Positions 18,035 to 26,762 of a stretch of 64,000 nucleotides of DNA are shown here, in pieces. The translations under genes were made by a program, and so were the position numbers. The notes beneath the pieces were generated by a model. It had not been told where the DNA came from. It did no database searches and worked only from the letters and a program-made list of their open reading frames with translations. Origin of the DNA: Bacteroidales bacterium UBA4070. Lineage in GTDB: Bacteria > Bacteroidota > Bacteroidia > Bacteroidales > VadinHA17. Where the stretch lies: contig DFYY01000042.1 of assembly GCA_002383485.1 (NCBI GenBank), positions 1-64,000 of the forward strand, written 5' to 3'. Numbering within the stretch: the stretch's first letter is position 1; each line of letters starts with the position of its first letter.

Positions 18035-21000
18035 ATGAACGGCTGTACCACCCCGGACCCGACTTTGTGTAGTAGCAGGGCAACAGCCAGGGCAACAAGG
18101 AACTGAATCACCACAGGCATCCTTATGAAAAGACCCCTGTATGACTCTTTCACGGTGACAGGGAGAAAATGAATTATATAACCGGAAACGATCAGTACCA
18201 TAACCGGCAGGTAGGACATAATCACCTGACCATAATCGCCGGGGCAGAATGAGGAAAAAATCTGCCCGAGCATAACACCGGCCTGATCCATGGATTCCGC
18301 CCTGAAAAAAATCCAGGCGAAGCTGACGAAGTTGAATGTCAGGAGAATGCCGGCAATTCGGGCAATGCGCCTTCGTCTTGTGACCCGGCGGAACAGGTGA
18401 TGCCAGATTTTTTCAGCTATGAGTGCTGTTCCGTGCAACCCTCCCCATACCACAAACCGGGTAGCAGCACCATGCCACAGACCGCCGAGAAGCATTGTCA
18501 CCATCAGGTTGAACCCGGTGCGCAGGACACCCTTCCTGTTGCCGCCAAGGGGGATGTAGAGATAATCCTTGAGCCATCGCGAAAGCGATATATGCCATCT
18601 CCTCCAGAAATCACTGATATTTACCGCTTTATAAGGCGAGTTGAAGTTGAGCGGAAGGCGGAATCCCATCAGAAGAGCAACCCCGATGGCAATGTCGGTA
18701 TAACCTGAGAAGTCGCAGTAGATCTGCAAGCCATAGCCGTAAACAGCTATGAGGTTCTCAAACCCCGAAAAGATGGCAGGGGTATCAAAGACACGGTCAA
18801 TGAATCCGGTGGAGATGGGATCTGAGATAAGCATCTTCTTGACCAGACCCTGCAGGATCAGGAAGATCCCGTGGCCGAATTCATTTCGGCTGATGTCATA
18901 CACGCCGCGCATCTGCGGGAGGAACTCGGAGGCGCGCACGATAGGGCCTGCTACAAGCTGGGGAAAGAATGTCAGGTAGAAGGCGAAGTCGGGGAAGTTT
19001 CGCTCAGCGGCTATTCTCCTGCGGTAAACATCAATGCTGTAGCTGAGCGCCTGGAAGGTAAAGAAGGAGATGCCCACCGGAAGGATTATGGTGTTGACAT
19101 TGAAGTTAGTGCCGAACAGGCTGTTGGACCAGGAGGAAAAGATGTCATGGACAATGAATGATGTATTGAATAGAGAGTTGATTGTCTCTGTAAAGAAGGC
19201 GGCATACTTGAAGTATGAAAGAAAGCCAAGAAGCAGCACGATGTTGGTGACCAGCCAGAACCGCCTGCCCGCTTTGCTCTCAGCCTTGTCTGTCATTATT
19301 GCAGTGAAGTAAGTAAGCGCAGTTGTGAGCAGAAGAAGGATGATGAAAAGTCCGCCGGCGCGATAATAAAAGTAGAGGCTTATAAGGAGGAGCCAGGTGT
19401 GGCACATTGCCCTTCTTCGGTGAAGGAGGGCAAACCCTGCCATCACCACAAGGAAGAATATCCAGAAGCCCGGGGTGGTAAAGATGAATGTCTGGTCGGG
19501 GTGGTATCTCAGCAGCGAAGAAAACCTGCTGAATATTCGGCCCACCAGGCTGCTGGTTTTTTCCGTTGTCTCACCTGTGACTTCTGCCATGGCAACTGTG
19601 TCTGCAGCGGGAGGAGCCGGAACAGGCACTGTCAGCATAACGGTATCGCCGGCAGGAGCCTGAACAGGCTCAGTCTGGATGACGGTATCAGGGGTGCCTG
19701 CAGTCATGAGGTCTGCAAAAAGCCTTGCGGCAAGGGTGTCGGTACCGGCATTTGAAAGGTGAGTCAGGTCTTTGGATGCCAGGGGGGGCGTATGGTTGAA
19801 CCATCTGATGACTGATCCGGCGCCACCCATTGATTCCCAGGCATCCCAAAACAGTGCGCCGCTGGCCTCAGCTGCCTTTTCCTGGGCATCACGGATTGCA
19901 ACTATATTGGGAAAGCGTCGTATTGTGTCATTGACACGGAGGGCCATGTCCGTTACGCTGACCAGTACCACAGGGGCTCCACCGGAAGCCCTTTTCAGCC
20001 AGCCGACCTGTCTTGCGAGGCCCTCCTCGTAATAATGGTATTCGCTTCTTACGTTCCTTACAACGTTCAGTCCGAACTGCAGAAATAACATATCAGGCCT
20101 CAGGTCTTCAAATGCCCCCCCGAATCCGCGGAAGTCAGTCATAACAAACTCCAGTCCGGCGCTTCCGCGAACAGGAACGTTATCAACTATCACTCCCTCT
20201 TTGCTTTCCAGGCTCAGTGCATAGATGTCAGGCGAGTTGCGTCCGGTAAACTCCACCGTTACATCCGACACTGCCGGCAGCGGCACCGAGTACTCGAGCG
20301 GTCCCTCACCCATCTGCAGCATGGCAAAATCGACGAGTGTGTTTCCGGAGCGTATACCTACCAGCACCGTGTCACGGTTATTGCCGTAGAAGATCCTCAG
20401 GTTCTCATATCTTGATACAGCCGGGTCAGCACCGGGAACAGGGTTGACCTTCACCGTGGCGAAGGACCGGGTCGTCAGGCTGTCACCAGGCGGGGTGAAG
20501 CGGCAGAGCGCCAGCATCGGACCGAGACGGTTGTGAGGGAGGATGCCGTTCCTGTAATCAAGCAGCGTATATCTCTTCCAGTTGGAGGATGAGCGCACCA
20601 CGTATGAACGGGTGTACATCACCGGCATCAGCGGGGCGAACATGCCGGGACCCGTTCCTCCCCCATGCTTCCTCAACTCCCTTCTCAGCATCGATGTAAC
20701 CCGGTCACCTTCTAACTGGGAATCGCCGTAATAGATTATCCTTACCTGCCCTCCCCGGGCAACCGAATCCCTCAGCAGATCACCGGGGTACCGCAGATGT
20801 ACAGCAGTGCTTTCGATGGCAACCGGGGCCTGAAGAGAAGGTGAAGCAACCGCCACAGTGCCTTCGTCAGGTATGGCAGGCCAGTCAGATCCCGGATCAG
20901 CACCGGAGCTGTCCGTGGCATTTAGTTCTTCCTGAGGAAATAGCGTGCCCCCGACTGTCCGCTGCCTTTCGGTCAGCAGATTCAGGATGATGAGTGTCAG

Positions 21001-21042
21001 AACGACAGCAAGCAGAAATAGCAGGATTCTGCCGGGGCGCAT
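18019..21042 (-). CDS. SGNH-MBOAT fusion, probable cell-wall or polysaccharide O-acetyltransferase
   Basis: A 1007-residue protein joining two halves of an acyl-transfer machine. After an N-terminal membrane anchor (about 5-22) an SGNH/GDSL domain spans about 95-445, with GDSQ at 106-109, a QFGLN block and DLTHLSNAGT carrying the Asp/His pair. From about 520 onward a multi-helix MBOAT domain follows, with QLVAGPIVRASEFLPQ, SDFWRRWHISLSRWLKDYLY and LWHGA with the conserved His857. In two-gene systems such as PatA/PatB the MBOAT moves acetyl across the membrane and the SGNH protein transfers it to peptidoglycan. The neighbour 14 bp upstream is a lytic transglycosylase, which favours a wall substrate; an exopolysaccharide is the alternative. 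Confidence 0.88.
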   Translation of the reverse strand: MRPGRILLFLLAVVLTLIILNLLTERQRTVGGTLFPQEELNATDSSGADPGSDWPAIPDEGTVAVASPSLQAPVAIESTAVHLRYPGDLLRDSVARGGQVRIIYYGDSQLEGDRVTSMLRRELRKHGGGTGPGMFAPLMPVMYTRSYVVRSSSNWKRYTLLDYRNGILPHNRLGPMLALCRFTPPGDSLTTRSFATVKVNPVPGADPAVSRYENLRIFYGNNRDTVLVGIRSGNTLVDFAMLQMGEGPLEYSVPLPAVSDVTVEFTGRNSPDIYALSLESKEGVIVDNVPVRGSAGLEFVMTDFRGFGGAFEDLRPDMLFLQFGLNVVRNVRSEYHYYEEGLARQVGWLKRASGGAPVVLVSVTDMALRVNDTIRRFPNIVAIRDAQEKAAEASGALFWDAWESMGGAGSVIRWFNHTPPLASKDLTHLSNAGTDTLAARLFADLMTAGTPDTVIQTEPVQAPAGDTVMLTVPVPAPPAADTVAMAEVTGETTEKTSSLVGRIFSRFSSLLRYHPDQTFIFTTPGFWIFFLVVMAGFALLHRRRAMCHTWLLLISLYFYYRAGGLFIILLLLTTALTYFTAIMTDKAESKAGRRFWLVTNIVLLLGFLSYFKYAAFFTETINSLFNTSFIVHDIFSSWSNSLFGTNFNVNTIILPVGISFFTFQALSYSIDVYRRRIAAERNFPDFAFYLTFFPQLVAGPIVRASEFLPQMRGVYDISRNEFGHGIFLILQGLVKKMLISDPISTGFIDRVFDTPAIFSGFENLIAVYGYGLQIYCDFSGYTDIAIGVALLMGFRLPLNFNSPYKAVNISDFWRRWHISLSRWLKDYLYIPLGGNRKGVLRTGFNLMVTMLLGGLWHGAATRFVVWGGLHGTALIAEKIWHHLFRRVTRRRRIARIAGILLTFNFVSFAWIFFRAESMDQAGVMLGQIFSSFCPGDYGQVIMSYLPVMVLIVSGYIIHFLPVTVKESYRGLFIRMPVVIQFLVALAVALLLHKVGSGVVQPFIYFRF

Positions 21043-21056
21043 ATTATACTGTATAT

Positions 21057-22613
21057 TCAGCTTTTTTTCCTGATCCTGAGCTTCTGTCCAACCATTATCC
21101 TCGAAGCATCAGAGATATTATTCAATCTCAGAATGTCTGTTGCCGACACGCCGTCGAATTTTTTGGCTATGTCCCAGACGGTATCGCCATTCCTTACGGT
21201 ATATAATTCATAATCTCCGGAGATCCCGGCCGATGCTGAAACCTGTGGTACCGCAGCTGAGGAGCCTGAGGATGCAGTCACCTTTCCTTCCATCTTTTGC
21301 TTTTCAGCGAAGCTCATCGAATTGATCTTGCTGTAGCGGTCAGCCTTGGCCGGAGAAACATAAACGGCCAATTTCTGTCCTACCCTGATTGTATTCCGGT
21401 AGATATTGTTCCAGTACCTCAGTTCTGACAGGGGCACATCATACCACTCAGATATAAAACCGAGATTGTCTCCGTCCTTTACCGTATATGTCAGTTTTGT
21501 TTTACCGCTGACGTCAGGAGGGGTGTAGGCTGACTGCTGGGGAAGGGTGGTCTGGGTTACCCTTGTAAGGTACTGCTCACGCCTGTAACCTGTTATTGTG
21601 TCGGTCATGGCAATAAAATCCCCGAGCTTGTCAAGGGGGAGTGTGACGGCGCTAGGCCTGCTCCTGCCGGGCACGAGGCCTGTGCGGTACTGCGGGTTCA
21701 TTGTCCTCAGCTCCTCGAGCGGCAGGTCAAGTACGGCAGCAATCTGCTCGAGATGCATGTCCTGCGATACCATGATTGTATCAATTGCCAGGGGCATGTT
21801 GATCTGCACCGGAGTGATATTGTGTTCCCGGTAATAGTTCATGGAGTATGCAGCAGCCACGAAGGCGGGGATATAGCCCCTTGTCTCGCGCGGAAGACGG
21901 TAATAGATCTCCCAGTAATCCTTGCGGTTGCCGGAGCGCCTGATGGCCTTGTTCACGTTGCCGGGACCGCAGTTGTAAGCAGCGATGACAAGTATCCAGT
22001 CGTTATAGATGCCGTACAGATCCTTCAGGTACCTGGCGGCAGCATGAGTGGCCTTCACCGGGTCACGCCGCTCGTCCACCACTGAGTTAATTGTAAGCCC
22101 GTACATCCTGCCGGTGCTGTACATGAACTGCCAGAGGCCGGTGGCCCCCACACGGCTGACTGCAGTAGGATTGAGTGCAGACTCGATGACAGCCATATAC
22201 TTCAGCTCCACAGGCAGTCCGTAATAGTCAAATATATCCTCTATCATCGGGAAATAGTAATCCTGCAGCCCCAGCATCACCTGGAACCGGTCAACCTTGC
22301 GGGCTGTATAGACATGGATATGGTTCCTGATAATATTGTTGTAGGGAAGAATGATAACCGAATTAATGCGGCTGATGCGGTCTGTGTAGACAGAGTCACT
22401 GAACTCGGTTATTAATGAGTCAGCAGATGTGAATTCAGCCCCGGTGACGGACATACGGACAAACCAGTTGTTCAGCAGGCTGTCAAGTTCACGTTCAATA
22501 AGCTCCGTGGATTCATCACTTCGGATGATTATTGTGTCATTGACAGGAAAGGCCGGCAATGTAACAAGGCTCATCAGCAACGGCAATATTAGTCTCTTCA
22601 GATTCTTTTTCAT
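21057..22613 (-). CDS. mltD: Membrane-bound lytic transglycosylase D-like protein with LysM repeats
   Basis: Periplasmic enzyme that cleaves peptidoglycan glycan strands, leaving 1,6-anhydro-MurNAc ends. The 518-residue protein has a signal peptide (1-23), an SLT domain with the catalytic Glu144 in VIESALNPTAVSRVGATGLW, the AYNCGPGNV motif near 215, and two clear LysM domains near the C terminus (about 380-425 and 470-516, each with a YTVxxGD start). A third degenerate LysM may lie around 290-330. It follows the DUF5683 gene by only four bases and precedes the SGNH-MBOAT gene, so wall cleavage and possible wall acetylation are co-encoded with parAB. Confidence 0.93.
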   Translation of the reverse strand: MKKNLKRLILPLLMSLVTLPAFPVNDTIIIRSDESTELIERELDSLLNNWFVRMSVTGAEFTSADSLITEFSDSVYTDRISRINSVIILPYNNIIRNHIHVYTARKVDRFQVMLGLQDYYFPMIEDIFDYYGLPVELKYMAVIESALNPTAVSRVGATGLWQFMYSTGRMYGLTINSVVDERRDPVKATHAAARYLKDLYGIYNDWILVIAAYNCGPGNVNKAIRRSGNRKDYWEIYYRLPRETRGYIPAFVAAAYSMNYYREHNITPVQINMPLAIDTIMVSQDMHLEQIAAVLDLPLEELRTMNPQYRTGLVPGRSRPSAVTLPLDKLGDFIAMTDTITGYRREQYLTRVTQTTLPQQSAYTPPDVSGKTKLTYTVKDGDNLGFISEWYDVPLSELRYWNNIYRNTIRVGQKLAVYVSPAKADRYSKINSMSFAEKQKMEGKVTASSGSSAAVPQVSASAGISGDYELYTVRNGDTVWDIAKKFDGVSATDILRLNNISDASRIMVGQKLRIRKKS

Positions 22614-22617
22614 GAAA

Positions 22618-23256
22618 TTAGAACGTCTTTTTTATGCCAATTGTTATACCCGGGGAGACGCCGGTGAAATTAAAGTTGAGAGGCATCACCGAAGCCTTCA
22701 GGTCATCAGTGATATCATAGTCAAAAAGGCTGGCATCAACATGGGCATCGATGATTGTCAGAAGGTACCATGCAGCAATACCGATATATGACAGATCACG
22801 GTACTTCCGGTAGTAATCAACGCCGTTGAGCAGAGTGGTTTTCACCCACTCCCCGGTAGAGGGGTCAGCCGTCTCCGGATGGAGAACCGGATCATATTCA
22901 GTCGGATCGAGGCCTACAAGGCGATCAAGCAGCTCAACATAACTGTCAGTAGCCGGCACGATGTCAGTGAAATCCTGGTAGGCGCTGATAAAAGTGTTGT
23001 AGCTTTTTGTGTTGACAGTAACTGCATAACCCAGCGCCCCGAAACCGGCATACACAAACGGCACCTTCCAGTATTTACGGTTGTATATCTGCCCCAGACC
23101 TGGGAGTGCGGCAGCAAACATGGTTGACCTGACAGGGTCAATCGTGTAGCGTTTGACCTTCACCTTCCTGACCAGCACAGTGTCAGGAGTCTGACCTGTA
23201 CAGGTCAGAACCGATGCAAAAAGGAGAACCAGGGCTATGTTGCTGCTGAGCTTCAA
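22618..23256 (-). CDS. DUF5683 membrane protein
   Basis: A 212-residue protein with an N-terminal signal or membrane segment (about 5-21), the motif STMFAAALPGLGQIYNRKYWKVPFVYAG-like in pieces (PGLGQIYN, KYWKVP), then further hydrophobic segments. This P-G-x-G-Q-xY-N pattern is typical of DUF5683 and related TM2-like families, common next to parAB in Bacteroidota. The function is unknown. No ATG precedes the conserved part; I chose the TTG at 23256 because it gives a compact signal sequence (KLSSNIALVLLFASVLTC). A TTG at 23283 would add nine residues. It is the third gene of the parAB unit. Confidence 0.8.
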   Translation of the reverse strand: MKLSSNIALVLLFASVLTCTGQTPDTVLVRKVKVKRYTIDPVRSTMFAAALPGLGQIYNRKYWKVPFVYAGFGALGYAVTVNTKSYNTFISAYQDFTDIVPATDSYVELLDRLVGLDPTEYDPVLHPETADPSTGEWVKTTLLNGVDYYRKYRDLSYIGIAAWYLLTIIDAHVDASLFDYDITDDLKASVMPLNFNFTGVSPGITIGIKKTF

Positions 23257-23293
23257 TGGCAAACAGTATGCGTTTGCCGGCAAATATAAGTAA

Positions 23294-24181
23294 TTACCTG
23301 TTAAGTTTGTCGAGCAATCCGATTATGCGCTCCATTTCATCGCTGTCAGCGAACGGGATGACTATCTTGCCCCTGCCTTTTTCATTGATGCGGAACTGCA
23401 CCTCTGACCGGAACAGTGATGTAAGCTGTTTTGCCACCTCTTCGAATTCGGTATTCAGCCGTTTCTTTTTTTCGACCCTGGCAGGGTCTTTTACGGCGGC
23501 GCTCTGAAGGTGCCTTACCAGTTCCTCGGTTGCCCTTACGGACATATCCTCCTCTATTATATGATAAAATACTTTTATCTGTTTGGCCGGGTCTTCTATA
23601 TTCACCAGGGTTCGTGCATGGCCCATGGAGAGGTTGCGGTTACGTATTCCCAGCTGAATCTCGGCCGGCAGGCGAAGCAGGCGCATGTAGTTGGCAACAG
23701 TGGAACGCTGTTTCCCCACCCTGTCACTCAGCTGTTCCTGCGTAAGGTTACACTCCTCTATCAACCGCTGGTAGGTAATTGCCACCTCTATGGCATCCAG
23801 ATCTTCCCTCTGTATGTTCTCTACCAGCGCCATCTCAAGCATGGCAGTGTCATCAGCCGTCCGTATGTAAGCCGGCACATGGGTCAGTCCGGCCATACGC
23901 GCAGCGCGAAGCCGGCGTTCGCCGGCAATGAGTTGGTAGCGTCCTTCACCCGTCTCACGTACAGTGAGGGGCACAACTATCCCCAACTGGCGTATGGAGG
24001 CAGCCAGCTCCTCAAGCGACTGGTTGTCAAAGCGCAGACGGGGCTGAAAGGGATTGGTGTCAATGGAGTTGATCTCTATCTGGAGATTGGCCTCGACCTT
24101 CTTCTCCAGCGCCTCCTTCTCAACACCTTCAATAAGGGCTCCGAGACCTCTGCCCAGCGGGCTCTTTTTGGATGTGTTCAT
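23294..24181 (-). CDS. parB: Chromosome-partitioning protein ParB
   Basis: CTP-dependent DNA clamp that loads at parS sites and spreads along DNA to help origin segregation. The 295-residue protein has the N-terminal GLGALI segment, the CTP-binding motif GERRLRAA at 87-94, ENIQREDL at 121-128, a helix-turn-helix region (about 150-190: LSDRVGKQRSTVANYMRLL) and a C-terminal dimer domain. It follows parA by 17 bp. I noticed no parS palindrome in the window. Confidence 0.96.
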   Translation of the reverse strand: MNTSKKSPLGRGLGALIEGVEKEALEKKVEANLQIEINSIDTNPFQPRLRFDNQSLEELAASIRQLGIVVPLTVRETGEGRYQLIAGERRLRAARMAGLTHVPAYIRTADDTAMLEMALVENIQREDLDAIEVAITYQRLIEECNLTQEQLSDRVGKQRSTVANYMRLLRLPAEIQLGIRNRNLSMGHARTLVNIEDPAKQIKVFYHIIEEDMSVRATEELVRHLQSAAVKDPARVEKKKRLNTEFEEVAKQLTSLFRSEVQFRINEKGRGKIVIPFADSDEMERIIGLLDKLNR

Positions 24182-24198
24182 AACGCTTAAAAAGGTTT

Positions 24199-24978
24199 TT
24201 ATTTGTTCTGCTTCGCTTCCACCCTGCTGAGCAACTCACGGGCCAGGTTGAGGTAGTTGACCGTGCCTCTGGATTCGGCATCGTAGAGAATGGCCGGCTG
24301 GCCGTAGCTGGGAGCTTCTGACAGCTTCACATTGCGCTGGATGATTGTATTGAAGACCATCTGCTGGAAGTGACGCGTCACCTCCTCCACCACCTGGTTG
24401 GCCAGACGGAGACGTGAGTCATACATTGTCAGCAGGAAGCCCTCTATCTCCAGTGCAGGATTCAGGTTTGTCTGGATGATCTTAATGGTGTTCAGCAGTT
24501 TGCCGAGCCCTTCCAGGGCGAAGTATTCACACTGCACCGGGATGATGACCGAGTCAGCGGCAGTCAGAGCGTTGACGGTGAGCAGACCCAGTGAAGGCGA
24601 ACAGTCAATAAGCACATAATCATAATCGGCTGCTATCGGGGCCAGTACTTTCTTCAGGGTCTTTTCCCTCTCCGGCCTCTCAAGCATCTCAATCTCTGCT
24701 CCCACAAGGTCAATATTGGAGGGTATTACCGAGAGGTTTTCAATACCGCACTGCAGGACTGCCTGCCTGGGATTGACACCGTCAATGAGACAGTCATATA
24801 TAGTAGTCTTGACCTGTTTGAGATCTATTCCCACCCCTGATGTGGCATTTGCCTGGGGGTCCGCATCCACAATCAATACCTTCTTTTCAAGCGCAGCCAG
24901 ACTCGCGGCCAGGTTGATCGCCGTGGTCGTCTTTCCCACTCCTCCCTTCTGATTGGCCAGTGCTATAATCCTTGACAT
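24199..24978 (-). CDS. parA: Chromosome-partitioning ATPase ParA/Soj
   Basis: ATPase that binds DNA as an ATP dimer and is released by ParB, moving the origin region. The 259-residue protein carries the deviant Walker A KGGVGKTT at 11-18, the switch motif VDADPQANAT (about 38-47) and VLIDCSPSLGLLT (about 122-134). Its length and lack of an N-terminal extension match chromosomal rather than plasmid ParA. It is first of the unit parA-parB-DUF5683-mltD-MBOAT, with a promoter element at 25011-25018. Confidence 0.96.
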   Translation of the reverse strand: MSRIIALANQKGGVGKTTTAINLAASLAALEKKVLIVDADPQANATSGVGIDLKQVKTTIYDCLIDGVNPRQAVLQCGIENLSVIPSNIDLVGAEIEMLERPEREKTLKKVLAPIAADYDYVLIDCSPSLGLLTVNALTAADSVIIPVQCEYFALEGLGKLLNTIKIIQTNLNPALEIEGFLLTMYDSRLRLANQVVEEVTRHFQQMVFNTIIQRNVKLSEAPSYGQPAILYDAESRGTVNYLNLARELLSRVEAKQNK

Positions 24979-25010
24979 ATAATCCCGTTTTTCCTTAATT
25001 TAATGAGCTT

Positions 25011-25018
25011 CAAATTTA
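25011..25018 (-). promoter_or_regulatory. Promoter -7 element of the parAB unit
   Basis: Minus-strand TAAATTTG matches TAnnTTTG and ends 32 bp before the parA start. The 145-bp gap between parA and the preceding gene also holds a small hairpin, CTGATGC/GCATCAG at 25112-25127, that spans the glutaminyl cyclase stop codon but lacks a T-run. Confidence 0.45.
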
Positions 25019-25123
25019 CAATTAATGCCTATGCCGGGCAATCGGCCCCATATGTTATTGTAAACAATTTTTCCGGGTTTATTAACACGTTTTCAACAGG
25101 TGCGCCGCGATCTGATGCGGGCA

Positions 25124-26257
25124 TCAGTTGCGGTTTGCCGGCGAAACGGCAATCTCGTAGAGACGTGGCCAGTACTTTCCGGTGACAAACAGGCGCCTGC
25201 CTGCGGCATCCCACGCAATACCGTTCAGCACATCGGTCCCGGGCTCTTTCTCCTCTCGGGGAAGAAGGTTATTGAGCTCAACGTATCCCAGTACCTTTCC
25301 GGTGACCGGGTCAATGCGGGCAATGCGGTCAGTCTGCCAGATATTGGCCCAGAGCTCGCCGTCAATCATCTCCAGCTCGTTCAGGTTGTCAACCGCACCC
25401 TTGTTATCCCACACATCCACTGATGAAAGGACATTAAAATCGGAATCGAGGAACCACAACACATTCGTGCCGTCACTCATGACCAGGCTGTCACCGGCGG
25501 TGGAGAGTCCCCATCCCTGTGTCTGGTAGTATATCCGGTTGATCTGCCTGAAGGTCTCCTTCTCATAAACAAACCCTACCTTGGTTGTCCATGTGAGCTG
25601 GTAGATGCGGTCACCGAGCAGTGCCACACCCTCACCGAAGAGCGAGCCGTCAAGGTTTACCTGGCTGACAACCTTGCCGGTCCACGGCTCCACCTTTCTC
25701 AGAGAGGACTCACCCTGCTGGCCGGTGCCCTCGTAAAAAAAGCCGCCGTCATATACAAGCCCCTGGGTATATGCCCTACGGTCATGCGGGTAAGTTTTAA
25801 CGATGCGGTAACGGTATGTTACCGGGGTGATATCTGACAGCAGATTAATGAAAAGTGTTACAGTCTGAGGTTTTGATGCAGCGGACCAGGCCACCGCCCT
25901 TACTGAAAGGCGTCCCGGATCCCCTGACATAGGGAGCTCTGCCGTTGCCGGTAGAGTGGTTATTGTGGTTGCCAGACGGGCTCCTATATATACCTGCACT
26001 GAATCGACCTTAACCTGCCCTGCAGCATGAGTCACGGAAAATACAAGGCTTTCGGTGCATGAAAGCGATGAGTTGTCAGCCGGCGCCAGAACCTCAATGA
26101 GTCTCTTTGCCGGGCGGCTGTCAGTCTCAACGGCAACAGACAAGCTGTCGTTCCCGGCAGCATTCTTCACTTCCCTGGATCCTGATGACCCGGAACATGA
26201 GATAAAGGCTGCCAGTACCAGGCCAAGAAGTGAGATATGAACGGTACTTCTTTTCAT
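25124..26257 (-). CDS. Glutaminyl-peptide cyclotransferase-like lipoprotein (beta-propeller type)
   Basis: Exported enzyme expected to convert N-terminal glutamine of proteins to pyroglutamate. The 377-residue protein starts with a lipoprotein signal (Cys21 in AFISC) and an Ig-like N-terminal part (about 50-130). A propeller of the plant/bacterial QC type follows from about 135, with YPHDRRAYTQGLVYDGGFFYEGTG in pieces, LFGEGV, NLNELEMIDGELWANIW and GTDVLNGIAWD. I chose the ATG at 26257; a TTG at 26281 would overlap the upstream gene. Many exported proteins of this phylum start with Gln after signal cleavage, which gives such an enzyme a plausible role. It follows the HAD gene by 10 bp. Confidence 0.88.
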   Translation of the reverse strand: MKRSTVHISLLGLVLAAFISCSGSSGSREVKNAAGNDSLSVAVETDSRPAKRLIEVLAPADNSSLSCTESLVFSVTHAAGQVKVDSVQVYIGARLATTITTLPATAELPMSGDPGRLSVRAVAWSAASKPQTVTLFINLLSDITPVTYRYRIVKTYPHDRRAYTQGLVYDGGFFYEGTGQQGESSLRKVEPWTGKVVSQVNLDGSLFGEGVALLGDRIYQLTWTTKVGFVYEKETFRQINRIYYQTQGWGLSTAGDSLVMSDGTNVLWFLDSDFNVLSSVDVWDNKGAVDNLNELEMIDGELWANIWQTDRIARIDPVTGKVLGYVELNNLLPREEKEPGTDVLNGIAWDAAGRRLFVTGKYWPRLYEIAVSPANRN

Positions 26258-26267
26258 CTGCTTTTGT

Positions 26268-26690
26268 TCATTTTCTGCCAAAAAGACTGAAGCGGCGCTT
26301 TTTAATCTCCCTCATGGCCATCTCCTCCCTGTCGGACCAGGGATCAATCATATTCAGCACCTCTCCCCAGCCCGGGAAACCGCCTACATTCTTGTCATCA
26401 ACAAAGATATCAACATTTATCTTGCGTGGTGTTCCGTCAGTCCACTGTTCCTCCGGGTAGTTGCGGTTGACGGCATAAAACTCTATGCCGTTCTGCCTGC
26501 AGTAATCAACAGCCTCCTGTAACTCACTGCCCTCACGGAATGTCCACAGGATGAGCAGCGCTCCCCGCTTCTGCAGTTCCTTCAGGGTGATGAAGGCGAA
26601 GAGCTTCTCCTTGCCGATGGCAGGATACTCATGGTCAACTATGGTTCCGTCAAAGTCGATTGCAATTTTAATATTTGTCAGATCTCTCAT
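26268..26690 (-). CDS. Small HAD-superfamily phosphatase (BT0820-like)
   Basis: A 140-residue cytoplasmic protein beginning with the HAD motif I IDFDGTIVDH (Asp12 and Asp14), a Thr in ILWTFR as motif II, and VDIFVDDKN as the acidic motif IV. It is short, with hardly any cap domain. Homologues in Bacteroides (BT0820 type) are known mainly from structure; the natural substrate is unclear. The gene diverges from pssA and precedes the glutaminyl cyclase gene. Its -7 element lies almost at the start codon, implying a very short leader. Confidence 0.85.
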   Translation of the reverse strand: MRDLTNIKIAIDFDGTIVDHEYPAIGKEKLFAFITLKELQKRGALLILWTFREGSELQEAVDYCRQNGIEFYAVNRNYPEEQWTDGTPRKINVDIFVDDKNVGGFPGWGEVLNMIDPWSDREEMAMREIKKRRFSLFGRK

Positions 26691-26700
26691 AATCCAGTTG

Positions 26701-26708
26701 CAAAAATA
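26701..26708 (-). promoter_or_regulatory. Promoter -7 element of the HAD phosphatase gene
   Basis: Minus-strand TATTTTTG matches TAnnTTTG and ends only 10 bp before the ATG at 26690, so the message would be nearly leaderless. Confidence 0.45.
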
Positions 26709-26735
26709 AACAAATAATAGTTGTCAGGATTGTTG

Positions 26736-26743
26736 TAATTTTG
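26736..26743 (+). promoter_or_regulatory. Promoter -7 element of pssA
   Basis: TAATTTTG matches TAnnTTTG and lies 19 bp before the pssA ATG at 26763. No convincing -33 box. Confidence 0.45.
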
Positions 26744-26762
26744 CGATGCTTCAAAAAGAGTT

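Noticed and set aside
18019..21042. Alginate acetylation protein AlgI
   Set aside because: The MBOAT half resembles AlgI, but no alginate genes are present and the N-terminal SGNH fusion and the mltD neighbour fit another polymer better.
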